Assembly: GCF_002802905.1 (NCBI RefSeq) | Contig: NZ_PEBK01000001.1 | Span: 372,001-436,000, forward strand | DNA length: 64,000 bases | DNA from: Bifidobacterium simiarum | GTDB lineage: Bacteria; Actinomycetota; Actinomycetes; Actinomycetales; Bifidobacteriaceae | Direction: 5' to 3' | In this document: positions 1 to 6,271 of the stretch, in pieces | Position numbering within the stretch: position 1 is the first letter of the stretch | How the letters are laid out: each line of letters starts with the position of its first letter | Notes under the pieces: generated by a model | Database searches by the model: none | What the model saw: only the letters and a program-made list of their open reading frames with translations | What the model was told of the DNA's origin: nothing | Made by a program: the position numbers and the translations under genes

Positions 1-378
1 GATGTTCGCTTCTGGGCAGCCCGATGCGGGTAGGATGCTGATGCACAGATCGTCAAGGGCGCGTGCGGCGTCGTACGGGGCTTTTCTGAATCCAGCCTTG
101 TAGTAGAGGTATCCGAGAAAGTCGTACGGATCGGGGACCGGTTTTTTGTTCCAATCGAGTCCCTCGTAGCGGAATGCCACACGAGCGATGTCATCTGGGT
201 TTTTGCATTCGGTCTGCACGTAGTGGAAGAACTCCCGCCTGACAGCATCCCAACCATATTCGTCCACAAGGTGTGCGGTTCGTTTCTCCAATGCATACCA
301 TTCGTCATAAGGCATAGAGTTGTGGTCGGCGTCGAAGAATTCTCTGATACGGTTTTCAAGATTGTGGTTGTTGCTCAT
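1..378 (-). CDS. hypothetical protein, 3' end outside window
   Basis: An open frame on the minus strand begins with ATG at 378-376, has GGAGG 5 bases upstream, and runs off the window edge without a stop. At least 126 residues are visible. It begins MSNNHNLENRIREFFD and carries aromatic stretches such as DFLGYLYYKAGF. No signal peptide or membrane segment is visible. Its start overlaps the stop of the preceding minus-strand frame by four bases (ATGA), so the two are probably translationally coupled. I do not recognise the family. The small acidic, aromatic-rich composition and overlap with a degraded upstream gene would fit an immunity or antitoxin protein, but that is only inference. Confidence 0.6.
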   Translation of the reverse strand, partial: MSNNHNLENRIREFFDADHNSMPYDEWYALEKRTAHLVDEYGWDAVRREFFHYVQTECKNPDDIARVAFRYEGLDWNKKPVPDPYDFLGYLYYKAGFRKAPYDAARALDDLCISILPASGCPEANI

Positions 379-521
379 TTCTTCCTCCAGACGAAGTCCT
401 TGCTGAACAGTTTGCGGTTCTTATCGTAAATTGAATCCCGGGGCTGCCATGTAGAGTTGGAGGACCTTGGCCGGCAGTGCACAATGCAGGCTGAAACCAT
501 TCTTGCGAACAAGGCCAACAT
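375..521 (-). pseudogene. small degraded frame upstream of the edge gene
   Basis: This frame ends in TGA at 377-375, inside the ATGA overlap with the next gene, and its last residues read LFSKDFVWRKK. The first in-frame ATG at 521 would give 48 residues, but no ribosome site precedes it. A second minus-strand frame over about 430-545 also looks protein-like (LVRKNGFSLHC, KVLQLYM) and stops near 430. A frameshift around 450-460 would join the two into one longer C-terminus. I read this as the 3' remnant of a longer gene whose front is lost. The family is not recognised, and a small intact protein cannot be excluded. Confidence 0.35.
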
Positions 522-889
522 TAGGCAAACAATAGCCTTGGAACTCTGAAGAAGAAATAGGATATGATCACGACGATCTTATTGAGACTGAGCTGAATGA
601 TGCTTCGAATGAAACGGAGCGAACCATGCGGAGGCCTTCTCATATCGCTTGTTGCGCTCGTTCGATTTCCGCGGGTGTTTGACCACCCTCAGTCATGCTG
701 CGCATGACAGCTCCCGATAGCGGTGGAGTCAGAATACGTGTCTGCCGTTCCGATGATATGTACCACCGTCAGCGGACAAATCGCCGACGCTGTCGTCACC
801 GGTTGAAGCCGCGGCATCACGGTACAATCGGTGCATTGCGGTTGGATCATGCATCGGGAACGGCCGCGTGGTCAGGTGAAGGAGCGGAT
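522..889. other. stretch without a convincing gene
   Basis: No complete gene is supported here. A plus-strand frame of about 150 bases from 535 to 681 is acidic and protein-like (EEEIGYDHDD, ETELNDASNE), but it has no start codon and stops at a TGA near 681. It may be a remnant of a lost neighbour. Near 803-828, TTGAAG and TACAAT could form a promoter for the hsdM remnant, but the spacing of 14 bases is short. Confidence 0.3.
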
Positions 890-1132
890 ATGCCGGCATC
901 GGGGAACAGGGAATCGCAGCGCGCCGAACTGCATAAGGCCATCTGGGGCATCGCCGACGAGGTTCGCGGCGCCGTGGACTCGGTCGTCCAACTGCCCGCC
1001 AACCTGTTCTTCGGCGTGACCATCGCCACCTGCGTCATCGTGCTCAGCAAGCACAAGACCGACGACATCGTCAAACGTCAGACTGAACTGCGCGAACAGA
1101 TCGACGCCATCGTTGCGGACCTGGAGGCCTGA
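890..1132 (+). pseudogene. hsdM: hsdM, internally deleted remnant of type I methyltransferase
   Basis: The frame starts at ATG 890 behind GAAGGAGC and encodes 80 residues. Three HsdM pieces are joined in frame. Residues about 11-29 (AELHKAIWGIADEVRG) match the family start. Residues about 30-55 contain LPANLFFGVTIATCVIVL, the stretch that follows the catalytic NPPF motif. The last 20 residues (RQTELREQIDAIVADLEA) match the family end. Family members are about 500 residues, and the SAM-binding and NPPF motifs are missing, so it cannot methylate DNA. Its stop lies 3 bases before the next gene. This reflects large internal deletions that preserved the frame, so a stable small protein could still be made. 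Confidence 0.75.
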
Positions 1133-1135
1133 ACG

Positions 1136-2101
1136 ATGGGTACCAACGATATCGAACTCTACCGGTCCGACGACGGCTCGGTGCAGCTGGAGGTCAATGT
1201 GCGGGGCGATACCGTGTGGTTGTCGCGTGACCAGATGGCGGAGCTATTTGGGCGCAATAAGTCGACCATATCCAGGCATGTCAGGAACGTATTCGACGAA
1301 GGGGAGCTGAATCACGATGAGTCAGTTGTTGCAAAATTTGCAACAACTGCCGCTGACGGTAAGACCTACATGGTCGATTACTACAATCTTGACGTCGTCA
1401 TATCGGTCGGGTATCGGGTGAAGTCGCAGCGAGGCGTGCAGTTCCGCCGCTGGGCCACCAGTGTGCTGCGCCGGTATCTGATGGAGGGGTACGCCGTCAA
1501 CGAGCGCCGTCTGAACCAGTTGGAGAAGGTCGTCAAAGTGCTGGCCCGCAGTGACGACCGACTCGCCTCCGGCATCGCCGACGTGGTGTCGAGCTACCTG
1601 CCGGGGCTGAACATGCTCCGCGATTATGATGCGCATGCCCTCGATCCGAAGCCCCTGACAGCACCGGTCTGGGAGTTCACGGTCGCGGACGCCCGCGTCA
1701 TGGCGGATCGGTTGCGGAAGGAGTATCCCGACGACACGCTCCTTGGGCAGGAACGCGGGGATGCGCTCGAACGCATCATCGGCGCCGTGTATCAGAGCTT
1801 CGCGGGGCAGGATTTGTATCCGACCGTGGAGGAGAAGGCCGCCCACCTGCTGTATTTCATCGTGAAGGACCATCCTTTCGCCGACGGTAACAAGCGTATG
1901 GCCGCAGCCGCGTTCGTCAGCTTCCTCGAAGGGAACGACGCGGCGTTCGGGAAGGATGGAGGCCCTGTCATCACCAATAACGATCTCGTGGCCATCACGC
2001 TGCTGATTGCGGTGAGCGACCCCGGCGAGAAGGACCTCATGATCGACTTGGTGGAACGAATGCTGACGGTGAGGGAGGACGACGATGAGCAGCAGGATTG
2101 A
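1136..2101 (+). CDS. RhuM-family protein with C-terminal Fic/Doc domain
   Basis: A 321-residue protein. Residues about 1-120 match the RhuM/virulence-protein domain often found inside type I restriction-modification loci (VWLSRDQMAELFGR, STISRHVRNVF, YNLDVVISVGYRVKS). Residues about 180-310 form a Fic/Doc fold with the active motif HPFADGNKRM at about 246-255. Fic enzymes transfer AMP or phosphate groups to target proteins through this His. The motif here is intermediate between canonical Fic (GNGR) and Doc (ANKR). The gene begins 3 bases after the hsdM remnant and overlaps the hsdS stub by 17 bases. It seems intact while both partners are destroyed. The substrate is unknown, and no inhibitory Fic helix was identified. 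Confidence 0.85.
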   Translation: MGTNDIELYRSDDGSVQLEVNVRGDTVWLSRDQMAELFGRNKSTISRHVRNVFDEGELNHDESVVAKFATTAADGKTYMVDYYNLDVVISVGYRVKSQRGVQFRRWATSVLRRYLMEGYAVNERRLNQLEKVVKVLARSDDRLASGIADVVSSYLPGLNMLRDYDAHALDPKPLTAPVWEFTVADARVMADRLRKEYPDDTLLGQERGDALERIIGAVYQSFAGQDLYPTVEEKAAHLLYFIVKDHPFADGNKRMAAAAFVSFLEGNDAAFGKDGGPVITNNDLVAITLLIAVSDPGEKDLMIDLVERMLTVREDDDEQQD

Positions 2102-2444
2102 TGAGATGATCGCGCGACTCTGTCTGGATGGGGGTCGTTGAAGTCAAATTGGTGGTTGCTGCTTCCAGCGGTGACCCGGTCTCCCGACCCGTTGTCGTGT
2201 TTTGTGTCTCAAGCCAGAGGCCTTTGGTATACAGGGTGAGGATCTTGTCGTCGATGGTCTTGTCATTATCTCGATGACGGAGCCAATTGTGATATGCGGT
2301 GAGTGCTCTCATCGCGCAATCCCGTGAAACGTTAAATCGTTCGGCTATCTCCTGAACCGTGCAGAGACGAAGTTCATGGATAAGCACTGGTGGAACCAGC
2401 ATGTAACCGCCCCCGAAATCGGTATCGTCATCGAATCGGGCCAT
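2037..2444 (-). CDS. ImmA/IrrE-like C-terminal protein with altered tail
   Basis: The minus-strand frame starts at ATG 2444 and encodes 135 residues. Its first 70 residues (FGGGYMLVPPVLIHELRL, then VQEIAERFNVSRDCAMRAL) resemble the C-terminal half of ImmA/IrrE metallopeptidase-like proteins, where a GYLL.P motif is followed by a helix-turn-helix-like segment. The HExxH metal site is absent. The last 50 residues are low-complexity, Thr/Pro/Arg rich, and read antisense across the hsdS stub and the end of the Fic gene, so the natural C-terminus was probably replaced at a rearrangement junction near 2130-2160. It lies 105 bases downstream of the unknown gene at 2550-2897 and may be cotranscribed. 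Function is unknown, and it may be a truncated pseudogene. Confidence 0.45.
   Translation of the reverse strand: MARFDDDTDFGGGYMLVPPVLIHELRLCTVQEIAERFNVSRDCAMRALTAYHNWLRHRDNDKTIDDKILTLYTKGLWLETQNTTTGRETGSPLEAATTNLTSTTPIQTESRDHLINPAAHRRPPSPSAFVPPSRS
2085..2141 (+). pseudogene. hsdS: hsdS N-terminal stub
   Basis: An ATG at 2085 behind GAGGGAGGACG opens an 18-residue frame, MSSRIDEMIARLCLDGGR, ending in TGA at 2139-2141. This is the characteristic start of type I specificity subunits (normally IDEMIARLCPDGV and onward, about 400 residues), and it overlaps the Fic gene as hsdS normally does. Everything after residue 16-18 is gone, so the recombination or deletion point lies near 2130-2140. The sequence beyond belongs to an opposed gene. 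No target-recognition domain remains. Identification rests on a short match plus position. Confidence 0.6.
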
Positions 2445-2549
2445 TGGATCCCTTCCTTCTTGTCATGCGATTGCTTCCAATCGAAACCATGTCATCGGTA
2501 TTCATCAATGAATAATCCGGTTGATGTCGTAAAGGGGAGGGCCCTGTTC

Positions 2550-2897
2550 TTAGAGTTCGATGACGATGCCGGTGTTGTATCGGATGGCTCTTTGGGCGTA
2601 GTCGAGGAGGTGGCGGTAGATGTCGGCGAGTCGTGGGGTGATGGGTTGGTTGAGTCGCGCTTCGAGCCATGCGGCGAGGAGCCTGCATTGGCGGGGGTCG
2701 AAGAAGTCGACGTCGCCGTAGCCGAGGGTGGTGCCGCATATGCGGTTGACGGGGTCGGTGAAGTCCTCGTCCATCGGATCGCGATCCGACTCACGCATCC
2801 GATATACCTCGATCTGCGAGGGTGGGCAGTCGATTCGTTGTGGAATCCTATGCCAGAATTCAACGTCGTCGAAATCGTGGAACAAAGTGGCGCGCAT
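2550..2897 (-). CDS. hypothetical protein, bifidobacterial type
   Basis: A 115-residue acidic protein starting MRATLFHDFDDVEFW and ending RYNTGIVIEL. There is no signal peptide and no membrane segment. It has a regular pattern of hydrophobic and aromatic residues (DFFDPRQCRLLAAWLEARL, then an amphipathic helix), so it looks like a folded cytoplasmic protein. The start at 2897 is followed by an uninterrupted frame, and the reading frame has strong third-position GC bias. It probably forms an operon with the ImmA-like gene downstream. I do not recognise the family. The pairing with a peptidase/antitoxin-like fragment next to a restriction-modification scar suggests, without proving, a defence or toxin-antitoxin role. 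Confidence 0.55.
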   Translation of the reverse strand: MRATLFHDFDDVEFWHRIPQRIDCPPSQIEVYRMRESDRDPMDEDFTDPVNRICGTTLGYGDVDFFDPRQCRLLAAWLEARLNQPITPRLADIYRHLLDYAQRAIRYNTGIVIEL

Positions 2898-3086
2898 GAT
2901 GCTGCATGTCCTTTCCCTTAAGGATTTTGAAATGGTTTTCGCGTTCTTCCTTGCTGGGCTTTCCCTCCAGTGTGACGAACATTCCTGCCTTCATTGTCAA
3001 CTATCCCCAGTCTCGTCTCAGACGATCCAGTCCCGCCAGCGGCGCATTTCCTGACGGCATTCGATCTTCCTGATGCGTATCGATCG

Positions 3087-3135
3087 CCCTCATCAGTCAG
3101 CCTTCGGCTGCCAGCTTCCCCCAAAGGGGGAAGCC
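3087..3135 (-). repeat. dispersed hairpin repeat, copy 1
   Basis: This is a 49-base element containing CAGCTTCCCCC-AAA-GGGGGAAG, preceded by CCTCATCAGTC. It is the reverse complement of the elements at 47582, 47725 and 47896. The core can fold into a near-perfect hairpin. It lies just before the DUF1287 gene and is not followed by a U-tract, so it is unlikely to be a simple terminator. Confidence 0.75.
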
Positions 3136-3172
3136 TGAGGCGAGGCCGTGCGCATGGAGCCAATTGGCTAGC

Positions 3173-4006
3173 ATGAACGGTATGGAACACTTACGACATC
3201 CTGATTCCCATAGCCGCGACGGCCATCGTTCCGGCGTCTGCGGGGGAGCGCGCGGTCCGTGGATTATCGCCGCCCTCATCGCGTTGATCCTGTTGCTGGC
3301 GGTCGGCATGGTCGGCGCCATGATTCTGTGGCATGGACGATCGTCCGGAATCCTCGCCGGATCGTCGGCGGGCTCCACCGCCGTACCGTCCGAGTCCGCG
3401 ATCACGGTGGCGAACATCCGCTCCTCATCGGACTACAACCATAACGGGATCGACGACTACACGGATATCGTCCGGGGAGCGCGCGCCGAAGCCAAGGTCC
3501 ACCCCACCTACGATGACGGCTACTATCAGGGCGGGTATCCTCCCGAAGGCCGGGGTGCGTGCACCGATCTCGTGGAGCATGCGTTCCGGGCCGCGGGCTT
3601 CGATCTCAAGGCCATGGTGGACGCGGACATCGCTTCGCATCCCGAACACTATCCCGGTCTCACCCGTCCCGACCCCAACATCGACTTCCGCCGGTCCGGC
3701 ACGCTGGACGGCTTCTTCGGCGCCTACGCCATCCGGCTCACCAACGACATCCGCCCCGGGGACGCGGCGAACCTCGCCCAATGGCAGCCCGGCGACATCG
3801 TGATCTTCGACCACACCAAGCACATCGCCGTCGTCTCCGACCGACGCGACGATCGGGGAGTGCCGTACCTGATCCACAACAACCGGCAGAAGGGCGACAT
3901 GGAGGAGGATTATCTGAGTCGGATCCACCGACGTACCGTGACCTCGCACTACCGGTTCGACGCGAGCCGGATCCCCGCGGACGTCCTCAGGGCATGGCGT
4001 GGCTGA
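3173..4006 (+). CDS. DUF1287 family membrane-anchored protein
   Basis: A protein of about 277 residues. After a basic N-terminus there is one membrane segment (IIAALIALILLLAVGMVGAMILW, roughly residues 28-50, shown here only to mark the segment), then a Ser/Ala-rich linker and a DUF1287 domain from about residue 90 to the end. Typical DUF1287 features are NGIDDYTDIVRGAR, GACTDLVEHAFRAAG, DPNIDFRR, WQPGDIVIFD and HIAVVSD. The conserved Cys and His resemble an NlpC/P60-like hydrolase site, so a cell-wall role is plausible but unproven. ATG 3173 is chosen. TTG 3164 and ATG 3182 are alternatives. The gene stands alone between the repeat and corA. Confidence 0.75.
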   Translation: MNGMEHLRHPDSHSRDGHRSGVCGGARGPWIIAALIALILLLAVGMVGAMILWHGRSSGILAGSSAGSTAVPSESAITVANIRSSSDYNHNGIDDYTDIVRGARAEAKVHPTYDDGYYQGGYPPEGRGACTDLVEHAFRAAGFDLKAMVDADIASHPEHYPGLTRPDPNIDFRRSGTLDGFFGAYAIRLTNDIRPGDAANLAQWQPGDIVIFDHTKHIAVVSDRRDDRGVPYLIHNNRQKGDMEEDYLSRIHRRTVTSHYRFDASRIPADVLRAWRG

Positions 4007-4245
4007 CGGGACGGATCGCCCGACACCGGATCCGCGAGCCGTATGCCGTCCCCTCACCGTCATCGGATGAACGACGGGTGTCCGGACGGTGACGGGACCG
4101 TGCGATGTCCCAGCGGGGACTATCCTTATTGAGGGTTTCGCGGCGAAAAGGACCATGGCACGGCCATGACAGACGGTCCCGCACCGCGCCCGCACATACG
4201 AAGGGCCGGAACACGGCATGGCGGATATGAGGCAGGTGATGCACG

Positions 4246-5196
4246 ATGATGAGGACTTTCAGCACCATCAATGGTCAGATCGAACAGATCGAAAAACCCA
4301 CCCCCGGATCGTGGATATGCCTTAGCGAACCCACCGACGTGGAACTGGCCACCGTCTCCGAGGCCTGCAACATCGATCTGGCCGATCTGCGCGCCCCGCT
4401 GGATGACGAGGAGCGCTCGCGTGTGGACGTCGAGGACGACTACACGATGATCATCGTCGACATCCCGACCGTGGAGGAGCGCGGCGGACGCGACTGGTAC
4501 GAGACCATCCCGTTGTCGATCATCATCGTCGACGACATCATCATCACCGTGTGCATGCAGGACACGCCGGTGCTCCACCCGTTCATGGAGGGCACGATCC
4601 GCGGGTTCAACACGTTCATGAAATCCCGGTTCATCCTGCAGATCCTGTACCGCAACGCCACGATGTACCTGCGTTACCTGCGCATCATCGACCGGGAAAG
4701 CGACAAGCTCGAACTCAAGCTTCGCCACTCCATGCAGAATCGCGAGATCCTCATGCTGCTCGAACTGAGCAAGACGTTGGTCTACTTCACCACGTCGCTC
4801 AAATCGAACGAGATCGTGATGGAGAAGCTCAACACGCTCAGCCGCATCCGGCAGTATCCCGACGATCAGGATCTGCTCGACGACGTGATCATCGAGAACA
4901 AGCAGGCCATTGAGATGGCGAACATCTACAGCGGCGTTCTTGCGAACATGACCGACGCCTTCGCCTCGGTGGTGTCCAACAACCTGAACAACGTGATGCG
5001 CGTGTTCACCATTATCTCGATCACGCTGTCCATCCCGACGCTGATCTTCTCCATGTACGGCATGAACTTCCAGGAGGGCATGCTCGGCATGCCGTTCACC
5101 GGGCATCCGTGGGGCTTCGCGGTGATCATCGTCCTGTCGCTGGTCATTTCCGCGCTGGTGACGTGGTTCCTCACCCGGTCGCGCATGTTCAAGTAG
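4246..5196 (+). CDS. corA: CorA-family magnesium transporter
   Basis: A 316-residue protein. The N-terminal 240 residues form the soluble acidic and helical domain of CorA, including a long charged helix. Two membrane segments lie at the C-terminus, with the signature YGMNF at the end of the first. GMN is the selectivity motif of CorA divalent-cation channels, which work as homopentamers in the plasma membrane. The C-terminus ends with basic residues (RSRMFK), as usual. ATG ATG at 4246-4251 both lie behind GGCAGGTGATGCACG, and either could be used. It precedes the orphan binding protein by a few bases. Confidence 0.85.
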   Translation: MMRTFSTINGQIEQIEKPTPGSWICLSEPTDVELATVSEACNIDLADLRAPLDDEERSRVDVEDDYTMIIVDIPTVEERGGRDWYETIPLSIIIVDDIIITVCMQDTPVLHPFMEGTIRGFNTFMKSRFILQILYRNATMYLRYLRIIDRESDKLELKLRHSMQNREILMLLELSKTLVYFTTSLKSNEIVMEKLNTLSRIRQYPDDQDLLDDVIIENKQAIEMANIYSGVLANMTDAFASVVSNNLNNVMRVFTIISITLSIPTLIFSMYGMNFQEGMLGMPFTGHPWGFAVIIVLSLVISALVTWFLTRSRMFK

Positions 5197-5208
5197 CGGG
5201 TGGCCGCC

Positions 5209-6135
5209 ATGTCCGCCTCTCGCGAACCACTGACCGCGCCCTGTCACCGGTCTGGCCACCGTCTCCGTCGCCGGTCCCTACGTCGGCCCTCATGCCGTCC
5301 GCGACGCGCAGGCCGACTGCTCGTCCGCGCGCTGTCCGCCGTCGTCGCCCTTGCGCTGTGCCTGCCGCTGGCCGCCTGCGGGCAGACCGATCCGCTGGGC
5401 GCCAGCGAGGTGGTCGGCCCCCGTCTGGCGATCGGCGTGGCCTACGACCAGCCGTCCATGGGATACCGCAAGGGCGACGACTACAGCGGACTGGACGTGG
5501 AGGTGGCCCGGTACGTGGCGAACCGGCTCGGCTACGCGGACTGGCAGATCGTCTGGGAGAACGCCCCCGAGGCCGATCGCGACCGCATGCTGGCCTCCGG
5601 CGAGGTCGACATGATCGTCGGCGTGTTCGTGGATGATTCGCAGAACGTCGACGATCTCGGCTTCGACTTCGCCGGCGCGTATCTTACCGAACGACAGGCG
5701 GTCATGGTCCGCAGGAGGGGAGGAGCTCCGATCGATTCGTTGAATGCGCTGCGCGGCCGCAAGGCATGCGTGGTGCGGGGCAGCCGGTCCGTGGAGCAGA
5801 TGCGCAGGAAATTCGGCTCCTCGGTGAGCCTCATCCAGCAGCCGGGGTCCACTCAGTGCGCCACCGCACTGCTCAGTGGCATGGTGGATGCCGTCGTGGC
5901 GCCGGGCGCCGTACTGGCCGGACTGCACAGCGCCGGGAACGACGACACCACGCGGATCCTGTCCGAACGGTTCGGCGACGAGGGCCGCTACGGCGTGGCC
6001 CTGCCCTCCGGCAGCACGCAGCTGGAGCACCGGGTGGACCTCGCGCTGCGGCGGATGCACAGGGACGGCACCTGGGATCGGGCGTGGAACCGGACGCTCG
6101 GCGCGATCGGCTACGAGACCGATCGAAGTCGCTGA
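5209..6135 (+). CDS. orphan glutamate-type ABC substrate-binding lipoprotein
   Basis: A protein of about 308 residues with an Arg-rich N-terminus, hydrophobic core and lipobox LAAC (Cys about 57). It is therefore probably a membrane-anchored lipoprotein. The mature part is a family 3 solute-binding protein (LAIGVAYDQPSMGYR, SGLDVEVARYVANRLGY, GEVDMIVG, CATALLSGMVDAV). It is clearly related to the gluB product at 56676, sharing DVARYVA and ECATAL-type motifs. No permease or ATPase lies nearby, so it may feed the gluCD/gluA complex or act as a sensor. GTG 5200 is an alternative start. It begins 13 bases after corA and is probably cotranscribed with it. Confidence 0.8.
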   Translation: MSASREPLTAPCHRSGHRLRRRSLRRPSCRPRRAGRLLVRALSAVVALALCLPLAACGQTDPLGASEVVGPRLAIGVAYDQPSMGYRKGDDYSGLDVEVARYVANRLGYADWQIVWENAPEADRDRMLASGEVDMIVGVFVDDSQNVDDLGFDFAGAYLTERQAVMVRRRGGAPIDSLNALRGRKACVVRGSRSVEQMRRKFGSSVSLIQQPGSTQCATALLSGMVDAVVAPGAVLAGLHSAGNDDTTRILSERFGDEGRYGVALPSGSTQLEHRVDLALRRMHRDGTWDRAWNRTLGAIGYETDRSR

Positions 6136-6190
6136 TGGTCCGTCGATGGTTCTCCGATGGTTCGCCGATCAGGTTCACTAGGTTCACTAA
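6134..6190. repeat. short direct repeats in leuS leader
   Basis: Three imperfect copies of CGATGGTTC-like sequence between 6134 and 6165 are followed by two adjacent copies of AGGTTCACTA at 6171-6189. They fall between the binding-protein gene and leuS. A possible minus-10 GATAAT is at 6226-6231. No T-box signature was found. Confidence 0.35.
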
Positions 6191-6271
6191 CTGGAACGAA
6201 ACGTCCTCGTGTCCAGTTGCATGATGATAATGGCCCCTGTTACCTGAGTAAGTAGGAGAAAAAGGAGCAGC

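Noticed and set aside
6136-6271. T-box leader for leuS
   Set aside because: The conserved T-box sequence and specifier loop were not found.
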